64,000 bases of DNA from Paractinoplanes bogorensis (GTDB taxonomy: Bacteria; Actinomycetota; Actinomycetes; Mycobacteriales; Micromonosporaceae). The notes under the pieces are model-generated. The model did not search any database, was not told the origin of the DNA, and saw only the letters and a program-made list of their open reading frames with translations. How positions within the stretch are numbered: the stretch's first letter is position 1; every line of letters starts with the position of its first letter. Shown here piece by piece: positions 16,021 through 25,551 of this stretch. Made by a program: the position numbers and the translations under genes. The stretch covers positions 248,001 through 312,000 of the forward strand of contig NZ_JAHKKG010000001.1 in assembly GCF_018829635.1 (NCBI RefSeq), read 5' to 3'.

Positions 16021-16875
16021 GTGCCTGAACTGCCCGAGGTCGAAACCGTGCGGCAGGGCCTGGCCAAATGGGTCGTCGGCCGCACCATCGCGACCGTCGA
16101 GGTGCACCACCCGCGCGCGATCCGCCGGCACGTGACCGGCGACGCCCATTTCATCGCCCTGCTGAACGGCCAGACGATCACCGACGTGTCCCGGCGCGGC
16201 AAATACCTGTGGTTCCCGCTCAGTTCGGGCGACGCGATCATCGGGCACCTCGGCATGAGTGGTCAGTTGCTGATGCAACCGGCCGACGCCGAAGACGAGA
16301 AGCACCTGCGGATCCGGTTCACGTTCACCGACGGCGGGCCGCAGCTGCGCTTCGTCGACCAGCGCACGTTCGGCGGGCTGTCCGTGTCGGACGGTGGCGC
16401 CGAACTGCCCGATGAGATCGCGCACATCGCCCGCGACCCGATGGACCCGCTCTTCGACGACGAGCTGTTCGTGGCCCGGCTGCGGGCCAAGCACACCGAG
16501 GTCAAGCGGGCCCTGCTCGACCAGACGCTCATCTCGGGCGTCGGCAACATCTATGCCGACGAGGCTCTGTGGCGGGCTCAGCTGCACGGCGCGCGGCTCA
16601 CCGATCAATTGACCCGTCCCGCCGTACGCCGTCTCCTCGCCCACGTCCGTGATGTGCTGGGCGAGGCGATCGTGGCCGGCGGCACCAGCTTCGACGAGCT
16701 CTACGTGAACGTGAACGGGGAGAGCGGCTACTTCGACCGGTCGCTCAACGCCTACGGGCGCGAGGGCCAGCCCTGCCACCGGTGCGGCTCGATCATGCGG
16801 CGCGAGCAGTTCATGAACCGCTCCTCGTTCAGTTGTCCGCGCTGCCAGCCCCGCCCGCGAACGATCCGGCATTAA
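16021..16875 (+). CDS. mutM: Formamidopyrimidine-DNA glycosylase
   Basis: Bifunctional base-excision glycosylase/AP lyase for 8-oxoguanine and formamidopyrimidines. It has catalytic P-E ([13 protein letters not shown]), the minor-groove Lys in [25 protein letters not shown] in the helix-two-turn-helix, and a C-terminal zinc finger CHRCG...CPRC. The 284-residue length is normal. GTG start at 16021. The last 47 bp overlap the convergent hydrolase-like gene. Confidence 0.95.
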   Translation: MPELPEVETVRQGLAKWVVGRTIATVEVHHPRAIRRHVTGDAHFIALLNGQTITDVSRRGKYLWFPLSSGDAIIGHLGMSGQLLMQPADAEDEKHLRIRFTFTDGGPQLRFVDQRTFGGLSVSDGGAELPDEIAHIARDPMDPLFDDELFVARLRAKHTEVKRALLDQTLISGVGNIYADEALWRAQLHGARLTDQLTRPAVRRLLAHVRDVLGEAIVAGGTSFDELYVNVNGESGYFDRSLNAYGREGQPCHRCGSIMRREQFMNRSSFSCPRCQPRPRTIRH

Positions 16876-17401
16876 GGCTCCTCGGCCCGGCGTCGGTGGC
16901 CAGCCCGAACCCGGCCCCGCGCCGGCCCATCAGGCGGCGGGCGGCGGTGAGCAGGGCGGCCGGCACGCCGTGCACGATGTGCCCGTCGCCCGGGCGCACA
17001 CCGTCGCCGTCCCAGCTCTGGTACGCCTCCCACGGCCCCTCGAACGTGCAGATGCGCACGCCCAGGTCCCGGTAGAGCGGATGGGTCGGCACGCCCGGGT
17101 TGAGCACCACCCGGTGCAGGCCCCGGCGGGCGGCCAGCCGGATGGTCAGCGCGACCGGGCCCACGCCCCCCGAGCCGGCCGGCGCCCGGTCCAGGAAGAG
17201 CCCCTCGGCCCCGTCCTCGCGCCAGGCGTCCACATCGGCCAGCACGTCGGCCAGCGATCGGCTGCCCCAGTCGAGGTCGATGCGGCCGAGCGACTGGTGC
17301 AGGGTGCGCCGGTCGCCCGGCTGGTCGCGGACGATCCAGGTGTCGCCGTCCAGCGGCAGTTCGGGCGACGGGTGGGCGTACGGGGGGAACAGGGTCTTCA
17401 C
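16829..17401 (-). CDS. Spherulin-4 (GH135-like) family protein
   Basis: A 190-residue protein with features of the spherulation-specific family 4/GH135 glycosidases: an acidic GLFLDRAP loop (Asp candidate catalytic), [17 protein letters not shown], then [14 protein letters not shown]. These match the family's 'GiFlDE', 'vLNPGT' and 'FE' blocks. No signal peptide is seen and it is shorter than fungal Sph3, so activity is uncertain. The GTG at 17401 has AGGAG six bases upstream and overlaps the stop of the membrane-protein gene (GTGA). It is the third gene of the PelF/PelG-like operon. Its 3' end overlaps mutM tail-to-tail. Confidence 0.65.
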   Translation of the reverse strand: MKTLFPPYAHPSPELPLDGDTWIVRDQPGDRRTLHQSLGRIDLDWGSRSLADVLADVDAWREDGAEGLFLDRAPAGSGGVGPVALTIRLAARRGLHRVVLNPGVPTHPLYRDLGVRICTFEGPWEAYQSWDGDGVRPGDGHIVHGVPAALLTAARRLMGRRGAGFGLATDAGPRSLNAGSFAGGAGSADN

Positions 17402-18780
17402 GATGTTCTCCTGGAGTCGTCGAGGGTCTGGTCGGTATCGGCGATGAGGGCCACCACGAGCAGGCCGGCCAGGTGGGTGGCGGCGAGGACGGCGACCGCG
17501 TCCGGCAGGGGACCGGACGAGGGCAGGGGCAGGAACGGGAGGGCGGCCGCGGTCAGCGGTGGGGCGGCGGCGAGAGTGGCCGCGATTCCCGTACGCCCGC
17601 GCGCCGCCAGCAGATAGGTGATGGCGAACACCCCACCCAGCAACGTGCCCCCGGCCAGGCCGAGCACTCCGGACTGGGTGTCGGCGAAACCGGGCAGGCC
17701 GGCGGGCAGCCGGTACGCGGCCAGCGCGAGGGCGACACCCACGGCGAACGGCGGCACCAGCCCGGCCAGCGTGATCATCGTGACGCTGCGGACGTGCCGG
17801 TGGTAGGCGGCGCCGCTCTCGGCCGCGTCGAGGCCCGACTCCACCTGCCGGGTGTGCCAGCCGATCAGCGCCTCGAGGATGGGCACGGCCAGCAGCAGCG
17901 GCAGCCAGAAGGGTGCGGTCGAGCCGGACGGCCCGGCCTGCCAGACCAGTCCGACACAGATCGCCTGGGACGCGCCGATCACCAGATAGCCCCCGCCCCG
18001 CCGGACCTCGGCCGGGGTCAGCCGGGGCCGCCGGCCGCGCCGCCCGGCCACCACGACCGGCTGGAACGCCCGGACCAGCGCGACCACGATCGCCGCGGGC
18101 AGCAGCGTGCCGACCGGCTGGATCTCGGCCAGCGTGATCGCGGCCAGCACCCAGGCGGGCAGGCTCCACAGCACGATCGCCGCCTCGGCCCGGGTGACCA
18201 GGGCCGCGGTGACGGTGGCGAGCGTGCCCAGCCCACCCAGCCCGACCACCAGGGCCAGCCCGCGATCGGGACCGACCAGGCTCGCCGGAGCGACCCAGAC
18301 CAGCGCGCACCACACCCCGGCGACCACGGCGAAACCCAGCCCGACGTGGCGGGCGGCCGCGGTTGTGCCGGCCCGCCGCGCCAGCGAGACGCCGGTGCTG
18401 GTGAGCGCCTGCGCCGCGGCCCAGCCGAGCAGAAGCGTGACCAGGGGCACCGGCCAGGCGACCCGGGCCAGCGGTTCGGCGGCGGCCGCGGCGACGCTCA
18501 GCGGGCCCAGATAGAGGGCGCAGCGCAGCAGGGCCGCGGTCAGATAGGAGCGGCTGGTGCGGGCGCGGTGCGAGCGGGCCGTGTGGCGGCGCAGATCGGT
18601 GTCGCTGCGCTCGGCGACGACCGGCGGGGCGACGACCTCGACCGCCGGCGCCTCGATGAGGCTGATGGCGGGCGGTCTCCTGGAGCGCGGCGGCGGCGAG
18701 TGCCGCGGGGTGGTGGCGGCGGGAGTGCCACGACGCGTACGCCGGGAAGCCGTACGCGATCGTCCGGGCGTGATCGTCAT
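17398..18780 (-). CDS. PelG-like polytopic membrane protein
   Basis: A 460-residue protein with a basic, Pro/Arg-rich cytoplasmic N-terminus of about 75 residues and then about 12 hydrophobic segments, in pairs like a polysaccharide flippase. Sequence similarity to PelG is weak by eye. The call rests on topology and on its tight coupling to a PelF-like glycosyltransferase (ATGA overlap) and a spherulin-type hydrolase. The role would be export of the polymer made by the glycosyltransferase across the membrane. Alternative: an unrelated O-antigen-type flippase. Confidence 0.55.
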   Translation of the reverse strand: MTITPGRSRTASRRTRRGTPAATTPRHSPPPRSRRPPAISLIEAPAVEVVAPPVVAERSDTDLRRHTARSHRARTSRSYLTAALLRCALYLGPLSVAAAAAEPLARVAWPVPLVTLLLGWAAAQALTSTGVSLARRAGTTAAARHVGLGFAVVAGVWCALVWVAPASLVGPDRGLALVVGLGGLGTLATVTAALVTRAEAAIVLWSLPAWVLAAITLAEIQPVGTLLPAAIVVALVRAFQPVVVAGRRGRRPRLTPAEVRRGGGYLVIGASQAICVGLVWQAGPSGSTAPFWLPLLLAVPILEALIGWHTRQVESGLDAAESGAAYHRHVRSVTMITLAGLVPPFAVGVALALAAYRLPAGLPGFADTQSGVLGLAGGTLLGGVFAITYLLAARGRTGIAATLAAAPPLTAAALPFLPLPSSGPLPDAVAVLAATHLAGLLVVALIADTDQTLDDSRRTS

Positions 18781-20303
18781 CCGTCCTGCCTTTCACTGAC
18801 CAGCCAGCGCAGGGTGACCGGGGGCTCGGACCGCGGGGCCGGCACCGCGAGGGCCAGCTCGAACGCGGGCGGCGGGGGTGGCGCCGCGAGATCGGCGTAG
18901 AGCGCGCCGTAGACGCGGACCACCCGGTCGTTGGTGAAGTGGGTCAGCGCCCGGCGCCGGGCCGCCTCGCCCAGCGCGCGCCGCCGGGCCGGTGCCCGCA
19001 GCAGCTCGACCACGGCCATGGCCAGCTCGGCCGGGTCGCCCGCCTGCACCAGCACGCCGGCGTCGCCGAGCGTCTCGGCGGCCGGGCCCACGTCGACGCC
19101 GACCACCGCGCGGCCCGACATCATCGCCTCGATCAGCCGGTACGGCGGGTCGGCGGGTCCGGGCACATGCGCGACCACGTGGCCGGCGGTGTAGCGGTCG
19201 CGCGGATCGGCCGGCAGCGGGTGCAGCCGGACGGCCCGGCCCAGGCCGGTGCGCTCGATCTGCTCGGCGCAGTAGTCCTCGTGGGTGGCGGTGACGCCGA
19301 CCAGGTGCAGCACGGTCCCGGGCACGGCCGACGCGATCTGCTGGAACGCGGCCAGCAGCGGGGACAGGCCGCTGTCGGGTCCGCCCGAACCGGCCCACAC
19401 CACGGCCGGGTCACTCTTGAGCTCGGGCGCGCCCGGATACTCCGACGGGTCGACCCCGGCCGGCACCTGCACGAGCTTGGCCGCCTGGGCGCCGTGCCGC
19501 AGGGCCCAGCTGTGGTGGTAGGCGCTGAGCGGCGCGATCAGGCCGGCCTCGGCGTACCCGGTGCGGGCGACCGCCCCGCGGAACCGTCGCAGCACCGTGC
19601 GTACGGCCGGCGACAGGCGCTCCTCGTGCGGCTTGTGCCGGGCGACCGGGGTCCGGGCCTCGGTGAGCAGCAGCGGGACGTCCTGCCGCCAGCGCCCGGC
19701 GAGCGCCGAGAGCAGCGGGGTGGTGCCGCCGACGCAGTGCACGAGGTCGCATTCGGGCACGTCGACGCTGAGCGCGCCCAGCGCGTGCCGCAGCAGCGTG
19801 GCCGCGGTCCGGGCGTCGCGCAGGCTGAGCCGGGGCAGCGGCAGCTCACCGTCCGCGGTGTGGCCGGTGCGCCAGCCGTCGAGCAGCGCGTCGGCCAGCG
19901 GCAGCCCGGGTAGGACGGCGGGATTGTCGGCGAGCCGCCGCAACCCGTCCGCGAAGATCTCCCCGGCGTTCTCGGCCTCGCCGATCAGCCCCCGGCAGAC
20001 CAGCGCGGCCGCGGCCTTGGCCCGCTCGGCGGCGGCCCGGCGCTCGGCCCGGTTCTCGCCGCGGCTCTCGGGTCGCCGGACGTCCCGGCCGACGGCGACG
20101 GCGCGGGCCGAGCCGACGTTCAGGGGCAGCGGGTAGGCGGGAGCGGGCGGGGGTTCCCGGTCCGTGACGGTCAGCAACTCGAACCGGAAGCGTCGCAGCC
20201 CCTCGACGAGGGTGCGGCACCATCCGCTGAGCGCATCCCGCCGGTACGGGTACCCGCCGCCGGTGAGCAGACAGATGCGCTCACGTGGCGGGGTCGGATT
20301 CAC
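18777..20303 (-). CDS. PelF-like GT4 glycosyltransferase
   Basis: A 508-residue GT-B glycosyltransferase. The N-terminal half begins ICLLTGGGYPYRRDALSGWCRTLVEGL, strongly reminiscent of the DUF3492 start of PelF, the cytoplasmic UDP-HexNAc polymerase of Pel polysaccharide. The C-terminal lobe has KLVQVPAGVDPSEYP, a poorly conserved E-x7-E region (PYRLIEAMMSGRAVVGVDVG) and VLVQAGDPAELAMAV. A GTG at 20303 is chosen because it places the family N-terminus at residue 9; upstream frame extension has no homology and no clear ribosome site is seen. First gene of the three-gene operon. Confidence 0.72.
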   Translation of the reverse strand: MNPTPPRERICLLTGGGYPYRRDALSGWCRTLVEGLRRFRFELLTVTDREPPPAPAYPLPLNVGSARAVAVGRDVRRPESRGENRAERRAAAERAKAAAALVCRGLIGEAENAGEIFADGLRRLADNPAVLPGLPLADALLDGWRTGHTADGELPLPRLSLRDARTAATLLRHALGALSVDVPECDLVHCVGGTTPLLSALAGRWRQDVPLLLTEARTPVARHKPHEERLSPAVRTVLRRFRGAVARTGYAEAGLIAPLSAYHHSWALRHGAQAAKLVQVPAGVDPSEYPGAPELKSDPAVVWAGSGGPDSGLSPLLAAFQQIASAVPGTVLHLVGVTATHEDYCAEQIERTGLGRAVRLHPLPADPRDRYTAGHVVAHVPGPADPPYRLIEAMMSGRAVVGVDVGPAAETLGDAGVLVQAGDPAELAMAVVELLRAPARRRALGEAARRRALTHFTNDRVVRVYGALYADLAAPPPPPAFELALAVPAPRSEPPVTLRWLVSERQDG

Positions 20304-20869
20304 GATGGAGGCAACGAAACAGCGTGCCGTGCGCTCGACCGCGTGTCGGGTAGGCGACACAATTACGCGCTTTTTACCCGATTTGCCGCCCCTTTTGTAA
20401 CAAAGGTCCGATTCAAGGCGGCGACGGCCGACCGAAAAAGGGGTCGCGCCGGGCGCCGGCAACCGTCAAGATCAGCATTGACCGAACGGGCATGCCAACC
20501 TTCGTGCCCGTTTTGGATCTTGTGATGGGTGGGGAAAGGGGAACGCGAGGCCTGTCAAGAGGCTGTTTGGCCTGATGACGGCCGATCGGGTGGCATGATT
20601 CACTGCTTCCCCGCGTCCGGACGCCCCCGCAGCGCTTGACGGGTTCTGGACGACGGCGCACTATGGAGAAGTCGCCAGTCGCGCCCACTCGCGCCCGTTT
20701 CCAGTTCGAGCGTGAGCGATCTGCACCTCACGAAACACCTTCCAGGGTGCATGATTCTGTGCTCAAGCGTGCCCTTGAGTGCAACCGGTGCGTCCTGCGC
20801 GCGCGTTGGTCGGCCTCTCCACCAACGCTTTCCATAAGAAGAAGCAGTGCTTCTCAAGGAGTAGTCACC
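20304..20869. other. Intergenic region between the Pel-like operon and smc upstream gene
   Basis: 566 bp without a convincing gene. The AT-rich part at about 20345-20405 is the likely promoter zone of the minus-strand operon. An 8-bp stem hairpin (AACGGGCA/TGCCCGTT, 20485-20512) followed by TTTT could terminate or attenuate. A 6-bp stem (AGAAGC/GCTTCT, 20840-20854) sits directly before the ribosome site of the small gene at 20870. Open frames starting near 20636 use rare patterns and are not supported. Confidence 0.5.
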
Positions 20870-21064
20870 ATGGCGAAGGCCCTCTTTGGCCACGTAGGTG
20901 CGGCGCCCGATCGGCGTCTGCTCGACGAGGTCACCCGTCTGCGTTCCAGGGTGCAGGCCCTGGAGTTCGAGGTCACCCGTCTTCGGGCGGAGAATGATCG
21001 CCTGGCTGCGGCTGCCGCCGAGGCCGACGATTTCGCGCGCCTGACCGAGCCCGCGCTGACCTGA
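20870..21064 (+). CDS. Small coiled-coil protein upstream of smc
   Basis: A 64-residue protein: a short N-terminal MAKALFGHVG followed by a heptad-rich coiled coil (LLDEVTRLRSRVQALEFEV and VTRLRAENDRL) and an acidic tail. The ATG at 20870 has a strong AAGGAG ribosome site eight bases upstream. Similar tiny 'MAKALxGxVG' coiled-coil proteins are found near smc in other actinomycetes to my knowledge; their function is unknown. It is followed by its own terminator, so it is transcribed separately from smc. Confidence 0.8.
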   Translation: MAKALFGHVGAAPDRRLLDEVTRLRSRVQALEFEVTRLRAENDRLAAAAAEADDFARLTEPALT

Positions 21065-21146
21065 GCTCCACCGGCCGTCGCAGCCTCGCACCCCTGAGCG
21101 TGGCGGCCACAGTTCCCCCCTCGCACCAAAGACGCATCTTGAAAAC

Positions 21147-21181
21147 GCGCGCCTCCACCCAGTGGCGGCGCGCATCTTTTT
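21147..21181 (+). terminator. Rho-independent terminator
   Basis: A stem of GCGCGCC (21147-21153) with GGCGCGC (21167-21173) is followed by ATCTTTTT. It lies downstream of the small coiled-coil gene and before smc. Confidence 0.8.
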
Positions 21182-21346
21182 GCCCGCCGCCGGCCACCTC
21201 ACCGAGCGTGACTCGTTGCGACCCCCGAGTGACAGAGTGCACCCTTTTGTCCGGTTTATCGCGGGCTCGGAGCGTTGGGTACGGCCACTGACGCTTGCCG
21301 GGGGTAATCTGCGCCGAAGCAGAACACGACCGACCCTCGGAGATCC

Positions 21347-24300
21347 GTGCACCTCAAGAGCCTGACGGTCAAGGGCTTCAAGTCCTTCGCCTCCGCTACG
21401 ACGCTGCGGCTGGAGCCGGGCATCACCTGTGTGGTGGGCCCCAACGGCTCCGGCAAGTCCAACGTCGTCGACGCCATCGCCTGGGTTCTCGGCGAGCAGG
21501 GCGCCAAGGCACTGCGCGGCGGCAAGATGGAAGACGTCATCTTCGCCGGCACGTCCGGGCGGGCCCCGCTGGGCCGAGCCGAGGTGACGCTCACGATCGA
21601 CAACAACGACGGCGCGCTGCCGATCGAGTACACCGAGGTGTCGATCACCCGCCGGATGTTCCGCGACGGCGCCAGCGAGTACGAGATCAACGGCAACCAG
21701 TGCCGGCTGCTCGACATCCAGGAACTGCTGAGCGACTCCGGCATCGGCCGCGAGATGCACATCATCGTCGGCCAGGGCCGGCTCGACGCGATGCTGCACG
21801 CCAAGCCCGAGGACCGCCGCGCCTTCATCGAAGAGGCCGCCGGCGTTCTCAAGCACCGCAAGCGCAAGGAAAAGGCGATCCGCAAGCTGGACGCCATGCA
21901 GGTGAACCTCAACCGGCTCACCGACCTCACGGCCGAGCTGCGGCGCCAGCTCAAGCCGCTCGGCAAGCAGGCCGAGGTGGCCCGGCGCGCGGCCGGCATC
22001 CAGAGCGACCTGCGCGACGCCCGGCTGCGGCTGCTCGCCGATGACCTGCACACCCTGCGCACCACACTGGACAAGGAGATCGCCGACGAGTCGGCGATGC
22101 GTGAGCGCCGCGGCCAGGTCGAGGACGAAAACCGCGAGGTCCAGCGGCATCTGGCCGACCTCGAGTTCGCGCACGCCGAAGACGCTCCGATGCTCCAGGC
22201 GGCGCAGGACGTCTGGTACAAGCTGTCCGCCCTGCAGGAGCGTTTCCGCTCGACCGAGCAGCTGGCCACCGAGCGGCTGCGGCACCTCGCGGCCACGCCC
22301 GAGGAGGAACGGCCCGGCCGCGACCCCGAGCAGCTGGTCGCCGAGTCGGAGCGGGTGCGCGAGCAGGAGGAGGAACTGCGCGAGGCGCTCACCGACGACC
22401 AGATGCGCCTGGCCGAGGCGATCGAGCACCGGCAGGACCTGGAACGCCAGCTGGCCGGGGCCGAGGGCGCGCTGCGGACGGCGGCCAAGGCCATCGCCGA
22501 CCGGCGCGAGGGCCTGGCCAAGCTGGTCGGCAACGTGAACGCGGCCCGGGCCCGCACCGAGGGCGCCACCGACGAGATCGAGCGCCTGGCCGCGGCCCAC
22601 ACCGACGCGATGATGCGCGCCGAGACGGCCCAGGCCGAGGTGGACGCGGTCGCCGCCGAGTCGTCCGAGGCCGACCGGGGCAACGTCGAGCTCGACGAGC
22701 GGCACGCCGAGGCGGTCGACGCCCACGACCGGGCCGCCGCCGTGGTCAAGGAACTCTCCGACGCCGAGCGCGCCGCCGAGAAGGACGCGGCGAGCTGGAA
22801 GGCCCGCGAGGAGGCCCTCGCCCTCGGCCTCAAGCGCAAGGACGGCGCGGGCGCGCTGCTGGCCAAAGCGGGCGAGGTGCCCGGCCTGCTCGGCAGCCTG
22901 GCCTCGGTGCTCACCGTCCAGCCCGGACACGAGGCCGCCCTGGCCGCCGCGCTGGGCTCGCTGGCCGACGCCGTCGCGCTCTCCGGAGTGGACGAAGCCG
23001 TCGAGGCGATGCGCACGCTCAAGATCGCCGACGCCGGGCGGGCCGCGCTGGTCGTCGCCTCGCCGGCCGGTCCCGGCATGCAAGGCTCGCTCGACGCGCT
23101 GCGCCCGGCCCTGCCCGCGGGCGCGGTGTGGGCGCCCGACGTGATCGGCTGCCCGGAAAACCTGCGCCCCGCCCTCAACCGGGCGCTGCGCGACGTGGTC
23201 CTGGTGCCCGACCACACCGCCGCCGTCGCGCTGATCAGCGCCAACTCCGAGCTGCGGGCGGTGACGCCGGACGGGGACGTCCTGGGGGCGTACGCGGCCG
23301 CCGGTGGTTCCGGCAAGGCGACCAGCTATCTCGAGGTGCAGGCCGCGGTCGACGAGGCCCACGCCAACCGGAACACCGCCGAGGAATCGATCGGCCTGCT
23401 CAAGCAGCAGCTCGGCGACGCGCGGGCCGAGGTCACCCGGCACAAGCAGGCCGTCGACGTCGCGGCCGCGGCCAAGCGGGCGGCCGAGGGTGAGCGCAAC
23501 GCCGCCGCCCGCCGGCTCGCCGAGCTGGGTGCCGCCGCCCGGTCGGCCAAGGCCGAGACCGAGCGGCTGGGCGCGGCCCGGCAGAAGGCCGAGTCGGCCC
23601 GCGAGGCCGACCTGATGCGGGTGGCCGAGCTCGAGGAACGCCTGGCGCTGGCCGAGGCGACCCCGATCGACGAGGAACCGTCCACCGACGAGCGTGACCG
23701 GCTGGCCGCGCTGGTGCCGCAGTCCCGGCAGAACGAGATGGAGGTCCGGCTCGCCGTCCGCACGGCCGAGGAACGGGTCGCCTCGATCGCCGGCCGGGCC
23801 GACTCGCTGCTGCGCCAGGCCAACGCCGAACGGCAGGCCCGCGAGCGGGCGGCCGCGCGCCGGGCCGCCCGGGCCCGCGGCGCCGAGATCGCCAAGGCGG
23901 TCGCGCTGGGTGCCGCCGCCGCGCTGGCCCGCGTGCAGACGTCGCTGGCCGCCGCGATCGAGGTGCGTGACGAACTGGCCCAGGCCCGCACCCTGCGCGA
24001 GGCCGAGCTGCAGGAGGTGCGGGCCGGGGCCAAGCGGCTCGTGTCCGAGCTGGAGCGCCTGACCAGCGAGGTGCACCGCGACGAGGTGGCCCGGGCCGAG
24101 CAGCGGCTGCGCATCGAGCAGCTCGAGGCCAAGGCGGCCGAGGACTTCTCGCTCGACGTCGACACGCTGATCACCGAGTACGGCCCGGAGCAGCCGGTGC
24201 CGCCGACCCAGGCCGAAGTGGCGCTGGCCGAGAAGGACGGCAAGCCCGAGCCGCAGCCGGTGCCGTTCCACCGCCCGACCCAGGAGAAGCGGGCCAACAA

Positions 24301-24928
24301 GGCCGAGCGTGACCTCTCCCTGCTCGGCAAGGTCAACCCGCTCGCGCTCGAGGAGTTCGCGGCGCTCGAGGAGCGGTTCAAGTTCCTCTCCGACCAGCTC
24401 GAAGACCTCAAGGCCACCCGCAAAGACCTGCTCACCGTGGTCAAGGACGTCGACGACCGGATCCTCGAGGTGTTCAGCACCGCTTTCGAAGACACCGCCC
24501 GCGAGTTCGAGCTGGTCTTCCAGGTGCTGTTCCCGGGCGGCGAGGGCCGGCTCGTGCTCACCGATCCGGAAGACATGCTGACCACCGGCGTCGAGGTCGA
24601 GGCCCGCCCGCCCGGCAAGAAGATCAAGCGCCTGTCGCTGCTCTCCGGTGGCGAGCGGTCGCTGACCGCGGTGGCCATGCTCTGCGCGATCTTCCGGGCC
24701 CGCCCTTCGCCCTTCTACATCATGGACGAGGTCGAGGCGGCCCTCGACGACGTCAACCTGGGCCGGTTGATTACGCTCTTCGAACAGTTGCGGGAGAAGA
24801 GCCAGCTGCTGATCATCACGCACCAGAAGCGCACGATGGAGGTCGCGGACGCCCTCTACGGCGTCACGATGCGTGCCGGTGTCACCCAGGTGATCAGCCA
24901 GCGGCTCAAGCACGAGTCGGAGGACTAG
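21347..24928 (+). CDS. smc: Chromosome segregation ATPase SMC
   Basis: The 1193-residue condensin core subunit that compacts and segregates chromosomes with ScpAB. Walker A VVGPNGSGKSN is at residues 29-39. Two long coiled coils (about 170-500 and 670-1020) flank a hinge near residues 510-640, and the ABC signature LLSGGERS with Walker B FYIMDEVEAALDD lies near residues 1098-1136. GTG start at 21347 (first residues HLKSLTVKGFKSFA). Length and order are standard. The HAD gene follows five bases later. Confidence 0.97.
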   Translation: MHLKSLTVKGFKSFASATTLRLEPGITCVVGPNGSGKSNVVDAIAWVLGEQGAKALRGGKMEDVIFAGTSGRAPLGRAEVTLTIDNNDGALPIEYTEVSITRRMFRDGASEYEINGNQCRLLDIQELLSDSGIGREMHIIVGQGRLDAMLHAKPEDRRAFIEEAAGVLKHRKRKEKAIRKLDAMQVNLNRLTDLTAELRRQLKPLGKQAEVARRAAGIQSDLRDARLRLLADDLHTLRTTLDKEIADESAMRERRGQVEDENREVQRHLADLEFAHAEDAPMLQAAQDVWYKLSALQERFRSTEQLATERLRHLAATPEEERPGRDPEQLVAESERVREQEEELREALTDDQMRLAEAIEHRQDLERQLAGAEGALRTAAKAIADRREGLAKLVGNVNAARARTEGATDEIERLAAAHTDAMMRAETAQAEVDAVAAESSEADRGNVELDERHAEAVDAHDRAAAVVKELSDAERAAEKDAASWKAREEALALGLKRKDGAGALLAKAGEVPGLLGSLASVLTVQPGHEAALAAALGSLADAVALSGVDEAVEAMRTLKIADAGRAALVVASPAGPGMQGSLDALRPALPAGAVWAPDVIGCPENLRPALNRALRDVVLVPDHTAAVALISANSELRAVTPDGDVLGAYAAAGGSGKATSYLEVQAAVDEAHANRNTAEESIGLLKQQLGDARAEVTRHKQAVDVAAAAKRAAEGERNAAARRLAELGAAARSAKAETERLGAARQKAESAREADLMRVAELEERLALAEATPIDEEPSTDERDRLAALVPQSRQNEMEVRLAVRTAEERVASIAGRADSLLRQANAERQARERAAARRAARARGAEIAKAVALGAAAALARVQTSLAAAIEVRDELAQARTLREAELQEVRAGAKRLVSELERLTSEVHRDEVARAEQRLRIEQLEAKAAEDFSLDVDTLITEYGPEQPVPPTQAEVALAEKDGKPEPQPVPFHRPTQEKRANKAERDLSLLGKVNPLALEEFAALEERFKFLSDQLEDLKATRKDLLTVVKDVDDRILEVFSTAFEDTAREFELVFQVLFPGGEGRLVLTDPEDMLTTGVEVEARPPGKKIKRLSLLSGGERSLTAVAMLCAIFRARPSPFYIMDEVEAALDDVNLGRLITLFEQLREKSQLLIITHQKRTMEVADALYGVTMRAGVTQVISQRLKHESED

Positions 24929-24933
24929 CGAGT

Positions 24934-25551
24934 ATGCCGCGCGAGCGCGCCCAGGCCCTGCTCATCGACCTGGACGGCGTGCTGCGCCGCTGGGACCCGG
25001 CCCCCATGATCGCCGTCGAGGTGGCGCACGGCCTGAAGCCGGCCGCCCTGCTCGAGACGTCGATGACGTGGGACATCTACCGGCCCGCGATGGCCGGGGA
25101 GATCTCCGACGCCGAGTGGATGGATCTGGTGGCGCAGCGGCTGCCGATCGACATCGAGGAGGCCCGGGCCGCCGTCGCCGAGTGGCAGGCCTACCGGGGC
25201 GAGCCCGACCCCGAGGTGCTGGCGTTCGTCCGCGAGGTGCGGGCCGGTGGTCGCAAGGTCGGGCTGGCCACCAACGCCACCGACCGTCTGCGCGGCGACC
25301 TCGACACACTGGGCCTGGCCGGCGAGGTCGACGAGGTGATCAGCTCGTGGGAGATCAAGGCCCACAAGCCGGCCCCCGAGTTCTTCGAGAAGGCGTGCGA
25401 GCTGATCGGGTTCCCGCCGTCCGTGGTGCTGTTCGTCGACGATGACGACCGGGCCGTACGGGGAGCGCGCTCGGCTGGGCTGTCGGCCTACCGCTGGAGC
25501 GGGACGCAGCATCTCCCGTACCTGCGCAAGGCTCTTGATCTGCCGGCATGA
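24934..25551 (+). CDS. HAD-superfamily hydrolase
   Basis: A 205-residue haloacid-dehalogenase phosphatase-like protein. Motif I is LIDLDGVLRRWD (nucleophile Asp12 and Asp14), motif II GLATNAT, motif III the Lys in IKAHKPAPEFF and motif IV VLFVDDDDRAV. A helical cap sits between motifs I and II. Substrate unknown. ATG start at 24934. Its stop overlaps the next ATG. Confidence 0.87.
   Translation: MPRERAQALLIDLDGVLRRWDPAPMIAVEVAHGLKPAALLETSMTWDIYRPAMAGEISDAEWMDLVAQRLPIDIEEARAAVAEWQAYRGEPDPEVLAFVREVRAGGRKVGLATNATDRLRGDLDTLGLAGEVDEVISSWEIKAHKPAPEFFEKACELIGFPPSVVLFVDDDDRAVRGARSAGLSAYRWSGTQHLPYLRKALDLPA

Noticed and set aside
20600..24913. Very long open frame (over 1400 codons) on the strand opposite smc
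   Set aside because: It mirrors the smc codon third positions, a common artefact of very high GC; the product is low-complexity, and smc is certain on the other strand.
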